From assembly GCF_032062135.1 (NCBI RefSeq), contig NC_092858.1, forward strand, positions 165,496,094 to 165,560,093: a stretch of DNA of 64,000 bases, written 5' to 3'. Positions within the stretch are counted from its first letter, which is position 1. Every line of letters begins with the position of its first letter. A program made the position numbers and the translations under genes. The notes beneath the pieces were generated by a model. It ran no database searches and was not told where the DNA came from. It saw only the letters and a list, made by a program, of their open reading frames with translations. Shown in pieces: positions 1 through 12,907 of the stretch. Origin of the DNA: Pyxicephalus adspersus (Eukaryota; Chordata; Amphibia; Anura; Pyxicephalidae).

Positions 1-480
1 GAAAGAGTGCTGTACACACACCATCATTCCTTTTAATGAAGGGAGAAGGGGGAGAATGAGTGAGCAGCACCCTGCTCTATTCCTTAGGATTGCACAATAG
101 TCATTCCCAATCAGTCATCAATCAGTCGGGGTGAGCTGATGAACAACATCAAGGGTCTGCTGTACACATGTCAAATTTGGGCCAAGATGATCATTACCGG
201 TCACCTCGAGTGACTTTTATGTGTGTACATAGCTGAAGTGAGTTGGGTGGGGTTTTGGGGGCAGCCAGTAAAGCAGACCTTTCATATTTATAAAAATTGC
301 AATGTCAGGAAGCAGCAATCAGACTTCGGGTGACCCTCCAGCTAAAGGGTTTGGCTCAACAAATTATTAAGCTGGTAAAATTTGCCTTTTTTTTTGCTAC
401 TCAAATATTGCATCCAAGGATATTCAGAAGCAATTGCAGTTTAAACATTTTTTATATCCTAGAGGTAATATAACAAATAA

Positions 481-494
481 CCACTAGGTGGCAG
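481..494 (+). promoter_or_regulatory. CTCF-like core motif
   Basis: CCACTAGGTGGCAG fits the CTCF core CCASYAGRKGGCRS at every position. Binding is not shown. Confidence 0.35.
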
Positions 495-992
495 GCAGCT
501 AACACAACATGAAAAAGTTCTGTACGGAAAACTTTATGAGCCTTTATGCTGTATAAAAAGTTTTTCTAGCCCAGAGCAAGCCACCAGCAGTGCAGTGTTG
601 TGATGTAGACACAGTGTTAGATATATTATTTACTTTGCATGCTAAGTGATCTGCATGTCTAACACTTTCAGGTTTTTAATACCTTGCACAGAGATCATTG
701 TGTACCCCTGACAATTTTTATCTCTAGAAGAATAGTATTCAGGCCTCACCCAAGGTGAGAAACTTTTTCTTGGATGGAGATGATTGCTCCCATTTTTTTT
801 TTAAATGCTGCCTGGCTCTGTTCACAAATATCTGACTTAGATCAGGACCTGCTACAGCCTCTCATCTCTCCCAAAGTTACAAAGTACAGAAAAAAAAGTA
901 GAGGAAATAAAAATGGAAGTCCTTTTGCCTATAGCAGACTACCCAATGCCAGACTTTTTATTTACAATGTAACCACAATACATGTTATTATT

Positions 993-1313
993 GTGGGGCA
1001 GCACCATGGCCTTTTCAGCTCTAGGTCCTAGGTTCAAATCCCAGCTAGGACTCTATCTGCATGGAGTTTGCAGGTTCTCCCCGTGTTTGTGTGGGTTTCC
1101 TCTGACTACTCCGGTTTCCGCCCACATCCCAAAAACCTGCAGTAAGGTTAATTGGCTTCCCCCTAAAAACTGACCCTAGTCTACATTAATGACATATGAC
1201 TATAGTAGGGACAATAGATTGTGAGCTCCTTTGAGAGACAGTGACACGACTATGGACTTTGTACAGCGCTACGTAATATGATGGTGCTGTATAAATACCA
1301 TATAATAATAATA
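993..1313 (+). mobile_element. tRNA-derived SINE copy
   Basis: The head keeps a degenerate tRNA-like promoter with a B-box-like GGTTCAAATCC. The body (GCATGGAGTTTGCAGGTTCT...) and the tail GTACAGCGCTACGTAATATG plus (AAT)n are shared with four other copies in the window. Confidence 0.8.
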
Positions 1314-1839
1314 GCATGCTTTGCATCATGTGTATCACATGGCAGGCTACACATTCACAGGCACAGTGCATAGGGGCTGCCATTGAGAATAAATATCACT
1401 GCAGGGGTAACACACAATTCTGAATGTTGTTATAGTACATGAACTCATACTGGACATACTCGTGCTGGACTTCCTGCAGTTTTATAAAATACTCAAAAGT
1501 CAATTTTAAAGCAGAACTAAACCCCAAAATGTTAAAAATTGAGGCTAAGTAGTTTCTTTATTGCAGAAAGGACAGACAATGTCAATTCTGCAATAAAACA
1601 AACTTCCCTGCTGGATTACAATTTTTTAATTGCACTCAACCAGTCCTGTCTGTTCCATTGCTGGCACCGCCATCTTCCTTTTTCTTCTCTTTCTTGTTTT
1701 GATCTTTGTACATCTTGCTTGGCCAGGCAGAGATGACATAATGGGCAGACACGTGGGAGTTCATTAAGCCATGGCTGTACCAGGATTTTGGCAGAAGGGA
1801 ATCCCGATCAGGCAGTTAAAGCCAAAATAAATTAAAATT

Positions 1840-2330
1840 AAAAAAAAAATTCACCTTAATTTCCAAAGATTCTTAGATCCCTTTGGAGCTTTCTGGGATT
1901 GGTTACTGCGCCGTCCTGTAATTCAGCTTCATCTTGGCGCTGATGAAGCACTGAATGCCACCATCTTCTTTCTTTGTCTTCCCGCTTTTGCCTATGTTAC
2001 CTGATCTTGCATTGCGCAGGCACAAGATTGGGTGATGTAGCCGCTGTAAATGGGAAAAAAAGAGTGCCAATCTCACGCATGCACAATTTTTTTCCCAAGT
2101 AGGAAAAAGGGCATTCTGCACATGCTCATGAAGAAAGGCACGCATGTGCAGAAGGAGTAGTCAGAAGCCTCCTGGGGTGCATGACATAAGTATCCCAGCA
2201 GACTCTAAACTACCATTCTATCTTTAACACAGCGGCAAAAAACCAAAGATAAATTATTTTTACTTTGCATAAAAGTGTTTTCTACACTTTTATGTAAAGC
2301 AAAACATTGTGGTGATAGGTCCACTTTAAT
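1840..2330. mobile_element. DNA-transposon-like repeat, family E
   Basis: Shares TGCGCAGGCACAAGATTGGG-like and CATGTGCAGAAGGAG blocks with 16260-16720 and ends in GGTCCACTTTAA. Probably non-autonomous. Confidence 0.42.
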
Positions 2331-3825
2331 AATGCTTTTGCGTAAGAGATATCACTTGTTTTTTTCTACCATAAAGCCCTGCCTGATCCCAAATTTTTAA
2401 AGTGGGACTTTAGTTATACTTTTTCTATGGATCTTTCTGATCATCATTGTTGATTTGCCACTGATTTCTAGCCGTCCACATGCAGTAAATCTGCTTGAAA
2501 GAAATAATAATGTTACATAATGCGCTGAAACATTTTGGTTCTATAGAAGGAATGAAGCTTGTTCATCATATATATATATCATATTTTTCCATGTGGCAGA
2601 TGCAGCAATGTATGTAGAATACAATAAACCTTTCTTGCTCACTCTGCTTTATTGTAATTAGTGTACATGAATGTATTTATAATGTATTCCTGAGGCTCCC
2701 ATATTTGCTGCTTTCCCAGGAAAATTCCAGTATTTCAGTGAATTTCTGAATGCGGCCTCATTTTCCCATGATCCACACTCATCAGTCACCTCAATGAACA
2801 GGAGAAGGGTCCTACGCCCTGTGGGTTGTTTGCCCCCGATCAGGCCAGGCGGGTGCTCCTTATGACATCCGTGTGGAAAGTTACCAAGTGGCCCTCAGCT
2901 TTCTGACACTTTGAAATTTACTGTTGCCAGACAATTGGAAATAAATGAGGGAACGTGCGGTTCCCAAGAAGCCTCCTATGAGTAGTAAATTGCCGGGTAC
3001 AATGCCAATGAATTTATCTCTGACTGAGAAGGTTCCTTTACTGAAGGTCACTTGTTCCCGGCCGCTCAGACGTGTTCTGTGTTTATTGTGGATCCGCTCC
3101 AGCAGCGTTGGCTTGTCACATGAAATGAAAAGTGAGGATTGTATATCCCTATTGTTATCACAGAGCAATGCCACAATGTATCAAGGAGACGGCATTCTTC
3201 TACGTAAAGAGAACCTGTCACCAGACCTTTCATTTTTTTTCTTTTTCTTTAGTGCACTTAGCATACTTTATGCACGTTATTTACCTGTAAAAGGTATGGA
3301 CATCCATGCTGCAGTATGCCGCCATATTGGCTGTATTACCAACTGCCCCTGCATACTCATAGCTGTGACTTTAATGACTCTCCATGGCAGACTTTCAGAA
3401 CCTTTTCTTAACCAAGAGGAACCCTTGAAATTATTTCACGTCTCAGGGAACCCCACTAAACCCAATTATTAAGGATCAGTCTCTATAGACTGGTCACCCA
3501 TGCAGTGGTGCTCAGATTGCCATTCTTACAGAAGGCTAAAAAAAACATTTGTGGATGGCTGCTGATGCAGCAAAGAGTATTGGCCCCACATTTATCCAGG
3601 AATTATCAAAGGTGAGGCAATCAGCTGATTGAACCACCGGTACACTCTGGAGGAACCCTATGGTTCCACGGAATTCTGGCTGAGAATGGCTGCTTGCCTT
3701 TTTTCCCTAACATTTATGTAGAGAGGTGAAGGAAGAGACAAAGAAGCTGGGCCAGCAGAGAATGTAAGGAGTAGAGAGCTATAGCATGGTTAGGGAATGC
3801 ACAAATCTGCCTTAGTTCAATTTGA

Positions 3826-4165
3826 TGGCAGCATAGTGGCTCAGTGGTTAGCACTCTGGCCTTTGCAGCGCTACGTCCCAGATTCAAATCTCAGCCAGGG
3901 TACTATCTGCATGGAGTTTGCAGGTTCTTCCTGTGTCTGTGTGAGTTTTCTCCAGGTACTCCGGTTTCCTCCCACATCCCAAAAACATGCAGTGAGGTTA
4001 ATTGGCTTCCTCTCAAAACTGACCTTAAACTACATTAATAACAAATGACAATGGTAAGGACATTAGATTGTGAGCTCCTTTAAGGGACAGTTAGTGACAC
4101 GACTATTGACTTTGTACAGCGCTGTGTAATATGCTGGCGCTATAAAAATTCTATGTAATAATAAT
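3826..4165 (+). mobile_element. tRNA-derived SINE copy, nearly full length
   Basis: The A-box-like TGGCTCAGTGG is followed by GTTAGCACTCTGGCC and a B-box-like motif, then the conserved body and a tail ending in AATAATAAT. It is the best-preserved head in the window. Confidence 0.85.
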
Positions 4166-4304
4166 GGCTGTTCACCCAAACTAGTCTTAAAAAGGGCAAT
4201 AATGCAAACAAAAAAAACTTAAACACCATAAAGTCTATAGTTACCAGCTTCTCAGGATCATTTAATTTCAAGTTAATATTAAAGTTCCTAAACTTAATCA
4301 TTTA

Positions 4305-4452
4305 TTGATTTTATTATTTTTAAACAGTATGTATATAGTGCCAACATATTATGCAGCGTTGTACATTAAATAGGGGTTGCAAATGACAAACAGATACAGA
4401 CAGTGACACAGGAGGAGGAGATGACCTTGCCTAGAAAAGCTTACAGTCTAAA
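4305..4452 (-). mobile_element. LINE 3' tail fragment, inverted
   Basis: The reverse complement matches the UTR of the LINE copies at 19478 and 30906, from the TAGACTGTAAGC block to the GTAC-rich tail. Confidence 0.65.
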
Positions 4453-5049
4453 TCACCAATTATCAGTAATGTAGTAATGCCTTAAATAAAAAAAAAGAAA
4501 TCCAACCCTGGGCATACCTAACATCACCTTGTACGTGGTGCATAGGAGCAAGCATGAGCAAGAGCAATAGGCAGTCAGCAGCCTTATATACACTCTCTGA
4601 CCATTTCTGGACATTTGACTGTCACACCAAATCATGAGCATCAATATGGAGTTGCCCCTATCGTTTATCTGCAGCTACAAAATCCTTTAGGTATTTTTTG
4701 ATTTATGAAATTTTGGATCATGTACGTTGGAATTTGTGGCCTTTGCGCCTAAATGGTCAGGTGCTGATGATGGAAAATAAAACCTGGCTCCTAATTAGCA
4801 TTCCAATTCACATTCCATGTTTGGTATGTGCTCAGAGTCCTAACCTTTTGGTTGAGGTTAGGACTCTGAGCAGACTACTCAAGTTCCTCCACCCCAAAGT
4901 CATATCACCATGTAATTTTGGAGCCATGCACAATGTTTTGCCACAAGGTGATAAGCACACCGATGCAAACGTTTCCACTGTCGTGTAAGTTTACCCTGTA
5001 CTACTTTTTAAACCTTTGAAAAACATCAATATAAAAACCATGTATCTAA

Positions 5050-5098
5050 GTACCACCCCTGAAAAAGCCCACCAAGGTGAAACGCGTTGGGGGTATAA
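5050..5098 (+). ncRNA. Hammerhead-like motif, copy 1
   Basis: CTGAAAA (5059-5065), spacer, GAAAC (5079-5083), then ACGCGT as a 2-bp helix III with a 2-base loop (5082-5087) and T at the cleavage position. CCC before the core can pair with GGG after it (helix I). The core G8 is replaced by A, so it is probably inactive. Confidence 0.35.
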
Positions 5099-5805
5099 TA
5101 CTTCCAAAAATGAACACGGTTGCAAGTATTGTGTTTAGGAATCTGATGTACGGTACCAACATCCAGACCCTATGACTTTTTTATGTTTTTTGGGCCATGA
5201 ATGTGTCTTATGTACTATCTGTAATTATGTATACGAAATGTGTAATTGAATACATAATTATGATACATTGAAGCCTCTTTTTTCTATCTCCTCATTTCTC
5301 CTTAACTATACTGTAGCAATGACACCCTTCAATGGAAACCTCTGAACTCAATATTATAGAGGGGAGCCCATATACCTTTGGCCATAAAGATAGGTGTAAT
5401 GGTCATGTGTCCCCCAAGACATGATTTGCACCTTAAAGCAACTATATACAACTATACAACCAGTGTAAATGATCAATAGCTTCTATATATCAATTGGTTA
5501 CCTGGTTATCACCATGCATCTATTAACCATTTTTATTCCTTTTTCCATCATTTCCACCCAAGTGCTCTGACCAACAAAAACGAGGAGAACCTCTACCACC
5601 AAGTTCCAATCATGGCGGTCAGAGTGATAGAGGAGCATCATCATTAGGACGTAGAGCAAGAATTACCCACCAATGTACAATTGATACATTGATCTCATAA
5701 TAAATGACAATACCTTATTTTCTATTAGATTTAAAGTAAAAAATAATGTAATATTGAATGCATTAAAAATATGAACCAGTATATGACAACCTTTAGACCA
5801 GTGTT

Positions 5806-6035
5806 CCACAACCAGGGTTCCTCCAGAGGTTGCTTGTGGTTCAGGTCAGTTAAAAGGATACCAATGATGTTTTTGGTTGTCTGTAAGGGTCTCATTCTTC
5901 CCAATGGCCAGCATTTATCCCACTGACCACCACATTAATATACTGTGAGCTGTGGATATAGTACTTATAGCAGGGGGTTCTCTGAAGACCTAAAAGTTAT
6001 TTTGAGGTTTCCTCCATGTTAAAAAGTTTGGGATA
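5806..6035 (-). mobile_element. hAT-like non-autonomous fragment, family C
   Basis: Begins CAGTGTTCCACAACCAGGG (typical hAT end CAGTG.TTCTCAACC) and shares the body with the copies at 9865, 15067, 18430, 40129 and 56140. Confidence 0.6.
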
Positions 6036-6651
6036 GGCTGGTTTGGATTTATTCAATAGTAACAGATGTGTATGGATATGTATTGGGATAAGGGAGATGC
6101 TGTTTTCTATTATTAAGGTAATGAATATTTCCATTTAGCATAAGAGATTAATATTATTAGGGATATTTTAGGATTTACAGTTAAGTATGGCCGACATTGT
6201 AAAGAACAGGATAGAGGATAAAAGTCTCAGCTGCTTTTGTAATAATTTTATGGGACATCCTGATAACAATCAGAAGGAAGTCTGAGTCTCCTTTATATTA
6301 CAAGCAGACAATAGACAAAATCTTGAATTGTAGACACCAAATCTTTTCTTTCATCTCTCATTATTGTACCAATTATTATCAGCAGATGTGCAGAAATGGT
6401 GCATCTTAACCAAGAACAGATATGAATGATCTATTGAAATAACTCATAATAGTTTTATAAGATATCTCATAATTTCTCACAGTTTTTAGGTGATTAGCAC
6501 TTTGTAGCCAGCAGGTGGAGCACTACGATCATTTCCCCAGTTTTTTACTCTTATCTTTGCTGCTTTGATGAAAAAAAAAAATGCCGTATTTACATAGCTC
6601 AATAGCACAACTTATTCTTTAGTTTTTTTTAACTTGCGTTTCATTTTGCAG

Positions 6652-6761
6652 GCTGGCAGCGATGGTGAAAGCATTGGCAATTGTCCATTTTCTCAACGCT
6701 TATTTATGATCCTGTGGCTAAAGGGCATTGTTTTTAATGTCACTACAGTGGATCTGAAGAG
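6652..6761 (+). CDS. CLIC6: CLIC6 exon 2
   Basis: 110 bp, preceded by a pyrimidine-rich tract and CAG and followed by GTAAGA. It starts on a codon boundary and ends after two bases of an Arg codon. It encodes [16 protein letters not shown] and then the membrane-inserting helix. The redox-active Cys of NCPFSQR is present. Confidence 0.95.
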
Positions 6762-9700
6762 GTAAGAAGGACTACATTTGTGTTTTTTTTTAATTAAGTA
6801 CAGTTCACATTTCTAGTTTGTCTCTGGACAAAAGGGGGAATGCATGAAAGGTAGAGAGGTAGAGAGAGCCTAATTTATTAAAGCCCAACAAAACTGGAGA
6901 AGATATGCTAACATGGGAGAACATGGGTGATCCAGCAAACCTGGAATGGAACTGGTCCAGAACTGAAAACATTTGCCAACTAATTGCAGAAATCCATTCA
7001 AGGTTTGATGGATCACCCTGGTTCTCCCATGATAACCTATCTTTCCCAGTTTTGGAGAGCTTTATTAAATCAAGCCTAGAGAGAGAGAGAAGGGCAAAGA
7101 AGAAGAGGAAAATTGAGGGAAATAGACTAACATTATGTGTTGCAACACTTTACATCATGAATGTATGATTACCGTTTACATGTTCTCTATGCAGGAAGCC
7201 AGCAGACTTACAGAACATGGCTCCGGGAACGAATCCTCCTTTTATGACGTTTGATGGAGAAGTGAAAACTGATGTGAATAAAATAGAGGAGTTTCTGGAA
7301 GAAAAGTTAACAGTGCCAAGGTAAATAGCTCCTGGACGTCATGCACTTGTTCCTGGTGATAATCACCGGGAACTTAAATTTTGTGCCAACTCAGCGGTGT
7401 GCATATAAGATCAAGGAGAAGTGTTAATATTGAAATGCAATGACTTAGAGCAACCAATCAGAATGAACCTCTTTGCTGATGTGACTACAAAGCAACAGAA
7501 TCTGATTGGTTAACCCTGGCATTACCCAGCATTGCTCCACCTCTGCCTTACTGCACATATCTTTTAAAAATAAACCTGTGCCCAACTTTAAAAAGCAGTT
7601 GTCCTTCTTAGGGGCAAAGATCATTAAATTACCACTTATACCTTTATTGGTCATGGAGGACTTTTCTGTGCCCATCTCGAATTTAATTTCACATTCATTC
7701 CGCTGCCTGACTTTTCTTGACTTTATGGTTAACCTCTACCCACTGCCATCCTTCAGTTCATTAAATTTCTTTATTAGTCACCGAGGAAGAAGAAGAAGGG
7801 ATGGGCTATGAATTCAACAGAAATCAATCACTAAATCAAATCAAAGAAGGGCACAAAAGCAGCAAGTATATAGTGACCACTGAGCCACCATGCTGCCTAG
7901 ATAACTAAAAGTGAAGGTTTATTTAAAGGGAATAGAAGTCAGAATAGGGATGACCCAGAAGTAGAATTCACCCCTGCAGGAGTTGCTAAATTTTTCCTGC
8001 TTTGTCCTGGAGGAGCCACATGAGAAATAAAAGCAGTAAGAGGATCACAAGTCATATCCATTGGTAGAATATGGTAACAAGGAGTCTTCCATTGCCTGTA
8101 CATAGAGCTCATACCTAGAGATGCCTACATTGGGCTACCATCAGATTGTTTAGTTCCTCTCCAGCAATACTTGGCCCCGGTATATGTTACCTCCAGTTTT
8201 AAACCAGCATCTATCCTGGTCAATTAGAGGCAAAGGTGCCCCAGCACACATGTGATTGCATTTCTTAGAAGACTTTCTAATTTCCCTGGTTCTAATCTCT
8301 TTTTCAAGTAATGCAGTAAAAATATATACGGTACTGAATATAGTTCTCTTTTAGAATCTCTGTACAGCCCAGTTTTATATCTCTTATTTAGGTATCCAAA
8401 ACTTGCCCCGATACACCCAGAATCCAATTCTGCAGGAAATGACGTGTTTGCAAAGTTTTCAGCCTACATCAAAAACCCCAGAAAAGACTTAAATGAAAGT
8501 AAGTACACAAACGTATATCAGCTTGCAACACACAAAAAAAATAATATAAACCATTGATAAAGTGTAACTAAACCAAAAACAAAAAATGTAATTCATTGCT
8601 ACAATCAGCTTTTAGATGGCTTGCCAGATTTGCAGGAATGCAAAGAAATGTTAAAGCGCTGTGTATGCTGGACTGTTGGCTTTTCATGTGATGAACAGGC
8701 ATTTGCTATGCAAGTCATTTGCAAGGCTTTATAAATGCAAAGCGTATGCCTATGAATCTTTATACTGTATATATGAAGTACAAGGTCTGCAAGTGTTTAA
8801 TCTCTGGCTTTTTGTGACTTAGAAAAATGAATGCTGAATTCAGTACAAGGTTATATGAAACTGAGAAGTTATAGACAGGCACCTGCTGGTTTCTTAACTC
8901 ATGTATCTTAACTTAATTTGAATCCACATTCTTGCAAAGAAAAGCAGCCGGCAGAATTTTCAACATCTGATTCTTTACTCTGTCTGTTCACCAAAGGAAA
9001 CATTCGCTTTAATGCTTTGCAAACTACACAATTTTTCCTATATACTGAATATACTTCCTATACAGGTAGTCCCCGGGTTACATACAAGATAGGGACTGTA
9101 GGTTTGTTCCTAAGCTGAATTTGTATGTAAGTGGGAACAGGTACATTAATTTAATCAATGCAATTAGGACAGATGTTTGTCTCAATGTATTATTAGGCAG
9201 TGTGGTGTCAGTCACTGTATAAAATCCTCACTGTGAGTTAATCACAAACAAAGCAAAAAAAAAAAAACTTTTTGGAGCCTAGACATTTATTAATTTCTGG
9301 AGCAAGCTGTGCATTGATATGCAAAACGAAACAACTGCAAACAAACTCTTGTCTTGATCATTAAAAAGTTACAAGAGGCTTCAGAAAAAGCTCAGCCCTT
9401 AACATCACCCACAACCTCAGTTGTGTTTAGCAAAAGATTTCCTCTGCAAGTCATGCAAACTTCCCCCCTCCCCCTTCAAGCCTCTGTCCTGCACAGGAGT
9501 GAGCAGGGAAGCTAGGAGTTGTCCATATGTCGGATGTCCTTAACCTGGAGACACCTGTATACTGAAAATGTTGAAAAAAAGATTTCCTCACTGCATATTG
9601 TATATTTTGTTATCTTTAGATCTAGAGAAAGGCTTGCTGAGGTCCCTAAAGAAATTAAATGACTTTTTGAACACACCTTTGCCTGATGAGATCGATGCCT

Positions 9701-10684
9701 ACAGCATGGAAGAAATCCAGGTCTCCGATAGAAAGTTTTTGGATGGGAATGAGCTGACACTTGCGGACTGCAACCTATTACCAAAGCTGCACATTCTTAA
9801 GGTTTGTCTGATATAAGGAACTTCGTGTGAGGTTACCAGTACTCAGTATTTGCCAATTTCAGCTCCATCATGGGGGAACCTTTGAAGAACTTTATGAGGA
9901 AACCCCTGCTAGAAATTCTTTATCCACAGTACATTAGTGTGGCGATCAGTAGGATGAATGTGTCATATTTTGCTAGCTATGAAAAGAATGTCCCTCTTAC
10001 GGATAGCCAAAAAGATAATTGGTTTCACCTAAACAGACCTGAGACAGACAAACTGTTCATTGCTCAAGGGACCCCTAGCAACCTCTAGAGGAACCCTGGA
10101 AGAAGTCTCAGAAACCCTTCCAGTGACTCCAGAAACCCCTCCAGAATTGTAAATATTGTTCCTGTTCCAAGACCACTTGATAGCACATTTTTCTGCTATC
10201 CCCTTTCCTAAGCATCATTTCTGATACCTTGTTTGACATAAGTTGATCATATTTAGGAGGACCAAGTGCATCCATCTGAACGAAGGTCCTAGAGAAGGTC
10301 CACAAACCAATAAAGGTATTTTTCCAAACCTGAGCCTACGAGCAGTGGACATCTTTCATCAATAAATTCTTCCTAGAAAAGCTTTATCTCGTTTCACTGC
10401 CAATAACATAACATTTTGTACAATATAACACAATTGTGTAACAATCTTAACACACAGATGGACGACTCATTATCTCAGCTTTGTGACCACGTTTCCCTAA
10501 TTCTGTATTTTCGTTATAGGTGGTAGCCAAGAAATTCCGGAATTTCGACATCCCATCTGAAATGACTGGAATCTGGAGATATCTGAAGAATGCGTATGCT
10601 AGAGATGAGTTCAGCAACACATGCCCAGCAGACTATGAGATTGAATATGCATATTACGGTGTCGCCAAAAAAATGGGGCCATAA
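6652..10684 (+). CDS. CLIC6: CLIC6 (chloride intracellular channel 6), exons 2 to last, 5'-partial
   Basis: Five exons join in phase: 6652-6761, 7195-7320, 8392-8498, 9620-9801 and 10520-10684 (stop TAA). All introns are GT-AG. The sizes 110/126/107/182 bp are those of the CLIC family. The visible 229 residues hold the whole GST-like CLIC module except its first strand. The N-terminal thioredoxin-like half carries the glutaredoxin-like NCPFSQR motif and the hydrophobic helix that can enter membranes ([15 protein letters not shown]). The all-helical half includes LPDEIDAYS and [16 protein letters not shown] proteins are soluble GST-fold proteins that can associate with membranes and are linked to ion conductance and oxidoreductase activity. 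I chose CLIC6 over CLIC4/5 because of the [14 protein letters not shown] C-terminus and because RUNX1 lies downstream in convergent orientation, as in human 21q22. The long acidic or repetitive first exon typical of CLIC6 is not in the window. Confidence 0.93.
6866..7072. mobile_element. Fold-back MITE, family A
   Basis: Imperfect palindrome: TGATCCAGCAAACCTGGAA in the left arm, its inverse in the right arm, with ends near TTTATTAAAGC and GAGCTTTATTAAATC. It sits just upstream of CLIC6 exon 3. Confidence 0.65.
7195..7320 (+). CDS. CLIC6: CLIC6 exon 3
   Basis: 126 bp between TATGCAG and GTAAAT. It encodes [19 protein letters not shown] and then the [19 protein letters not shown] segment. The cis-Pro NPPF motif of the thioredoxin-like half is intact. 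Confidence 0.95.
8392..8498 (+). CDS. CLIC6: CLIC6 exon 4
   Basis: 107 bp between TTATTTAG and GTAAGT. It encodes [19 protein letters not shown] and then the AKFSAYIKN helix. The phase matches exons 3 and 5. Confidence 0.95.
9620..9801 (+). CDS. CLIC6: CLIC6 exon 5
   Basis: 182 bp between ATCTTTAG and GTTTGT (a slightly weaker donor). It encodes the 'foot loop' [13 protein letters not shown] and then [19 protein letters not shown], the central helix signature of the GST C-terminal half. Confidence 0.95.
9865..10100 (+). mobile_element. hAT-like non-autonomous fragment, family C
   Basis: Shares ATTAGTGTGGCGATCAGTAG and the GATAGCCAAAAAGATAATTG block with family C. It lies in the last CLIC6 intron. 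Neither end is clear. Confidence 0.55.
10520..10684 (+). CDS. CLIC6: CLIC6 last coding exon and stop
   Basis: 165 bp starting after TTATAG and ending in TAA. It encodes [20 protein letters not shown] followed by [14 protein letters not shown] and a Lys-rich end (VAKKMGP). [10 protein letters not shown] is a hallmark of CLIC4/5/6. Confidence 0.95.
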   Translation: MVAKKFRNFDIPSEMTGIWRYLKNAYARDEFSNTCPADYEIEYAYYGVAKKMGP

Positions 10685-11310
10685 ATCCATCACTAGATCT
10701 TTTTCATGCGATGTTGGTTCAGAAAGGGTTGTTTACCTCAGGTATAAAAGAAGAAATGGGAGGCATCTAAAGTCAAGCTTCATCCAAAACTGGGTGTTAT
10801 TTTGGGTGACGTGTGATTAGGGGACCTTGGTGTGTCAATGTATACTATTCTTCTGAAGGTCCGCCATTGTGAAGATCAGCCAACACATAAAGAAGGTGAT
10901 GAAGGAACCTGGCAGAAGGTCTTCCCAATGGTGGATTCGTGGTACGTATAACTATATACACAAAGTCCCCTAACCACCCTCCATCCACAGCTAAATTATT
11001 TTTTTGTGTGCAGTTTCATATGTGTTTCTATGAGCGTCTTCGTTCACTTGTTGCAGCTTTTCTCATTCCGCCAGGCTGTCCATTTTGTATTTTGTAAACC
11101 CCATCAGCCCCATTTACAGGGGTTTCCCCATTTTTCATACCTGTTTAGTGGAGGCAGCCATTTTGAACGTTTTATTATAGAATAAGGTTTAGTTTGTTCA
11201 GTTTGGAACTAGCACTCACTGTGTGGCTGCTTTCTTGCCATGTTTCAAAATGGCTATTTATTTTATTCTACAGTTTGCCCAAATCTTGCCTATACTTGCC
11301 TCTTAATAAA
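10685..11310 (+). other. CLIC6: Probable CLIC6 3' UTR
   Basis: This is unique-looking sequence directly after the stop. An AATAAA hexamer at 11305-11310 is followed at once by a long A-rich tract. It could be the polyadenylation signal, or just the A-tail of an inserted element. The extent is a guess from this hexamer. Confidence 0.35.
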
Positions 11311-11904
11311 AAAAAAAAAAAGAAAAAAAACAAGCCTAGGAAGAGTCACCTAATAACAATGCAATCAGATATCAGAAATTGGTCTAACAATCTTTTATTT
11401 GTGTATCTACATGTGACATGAGTTTGACCACATTGCCCAGTGCACTCATTAATCTACTTGGTAGATAATAGACCTGGTCAGACACGCCCACTGAAAAGAA
11501 GAACACAAAGCACTTTTCCAAGTCAAAAAAAAACTCTGAGTGAAAATTATTTAGAAATTATGACATATAACCCACCAGGACTGTAAAATAAAAAAAGGGG
11601 TAAAACTTCAATTGGGCTTTAACAGACACTAGAAATGGTATCGATCGGGTTAATTTTCATTTTAGTAGTCATATGCATTGTTTAGGTTGGAATGTGATTG
11701 CTTCATTTTCCAAAAAAATCAGTTTCAAGTTACATGAAGTACCTGACCTTTTGTTGGTGTGACCACCACATTGAAGGAAAATCATTGTTGGGTTTATGAA
11801 TCTTCTCTCTGGTCATCTTCAGGTGGCCATACAAAAAAATAAGGACATTTTTCTGCATAATTGTGACAATTAGACCGTCTGTGACCACATTTACTACAAA
11901 TCCA

Positions 11905-12204
11905 GGCATCTCGGTAGCTCAGAGGTTAGCACTCTGCAGTACTGGGTCCAAGGTTTGAATCTTAACCAGGATGCTATCTGCACGGAGTTTGCATCCTCTC
12001 CTTGTGTTTGGGTGGGTTTCCTCCCACATTCCAAAAACATGCAGTTAGGTTAATTGGATTTTCCTCAAAATTTACCTTAGACCTCATTAAAGGCATATGA
12101 CTATGGGGGGGCGTTAGATGGTGGGCCCCCTTTGAGGGACAGCTTGTGACATGACTTTGTACAGCGCTGTGTAATATGTTGGCACTGTGTAATATTAATA
12201 ATAA
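11905..12204 (+). mobile_element. tRNA-derived SINE copy
   Basis: TAGCTCAGAGGTTAGCACTC head, B-box-like GGTTTGAATCT, conserved body and the TTGTACAGCGCTGTGTAATA tail followed by AATAATAA. Confidence 0.8.
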
Positions 12205-12907
12205 CTCACACTGTCACCTCTACTTCCAAAGCTACGACCCTCAATATTATTCCATTTACATTGTATTGATCACCCATGTGCCAATCAGCATTACTGAGCC
12301 ATAAATAGATTACAAAGCTCCATAGAAAGTAGTAATGTGATATTATTGTAACATTGATATTTATTTGTTCCCAGACTTAAATCTGTCCTGCAGATGTGTA
12401 CAATATAATTCTGTTACCCAGATCGGTGTATATAAAAAATAGGAACACTATGGTGGCCACATAAAACTTGAGGGGGTCTGCACATCTCTACAGACAGGAA
12501 TGTAGAAGTAGAACTAAGAAAAGCAAAATCAAAAAGTAAACTTATAGCTAAGAAGCAATGCTGTCCCTCCGCTGTCATCGTGAAGTAGTAGAGAGGCCCA
12601 GACACACCTACATAGGTTGTAAACATGGCACCAGCTCATGTCAGACATCTATGAAGAAACTCTCATTTGGAGTGGGTCGCCCTCACACTGTCAGTCCCAA
12701 AAAGTGCTTGAAGGTTCTTGCCTGCTAACATCCTCCTGTGGGTCCCATTTTCCCCAGCGCCTCTTCCAATATAAAATGGGTCCCAAATGAGGGGAGGCCT
12801 CTCATTTACCCTAGCCTCCCCAACAGTCCAAAATTTGGGGCTTCTAGCCCCATGCATTCAAACTACCAGAAAGCTATTTGATGGGGTAAATATTGAATCT
12901 GCTCACA

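Larger units (their letters stand above)
1..6651. other. CLIC6 intron 1 (inferred); no coding exon seen
   Basis: I found no exon encoding the expected end of CLIC exon 1 before 6652. The short open frames here show no family features. The stretch holds two SINE copies (993-1313, 3826-4165), an inverted LINE 3' tail (4305-4452), a hAT-like fragment (5806-6035), a hammerhead-like motif (5050-5098), and two AT-rich DNA-transposon-like blocks around 1508-2330. There is a CTCF-like core at 481-494. The first 240 bases resemble a repeat family also seen near 27060, 32230 and 50400. Confidence 0.5.

Noticed and set aside
992..1070. True tRNA genes at SINE heads
   Set aside because: A and B boxes are present, but no cloverleaf with an intact acceptor stem. 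They are SINE promoters.
2945..3472. 175-residue open frame on +
   Set aside because: No domain, no splice context, overlapping - strand frame, and its end runs into a hAT-family fragment.
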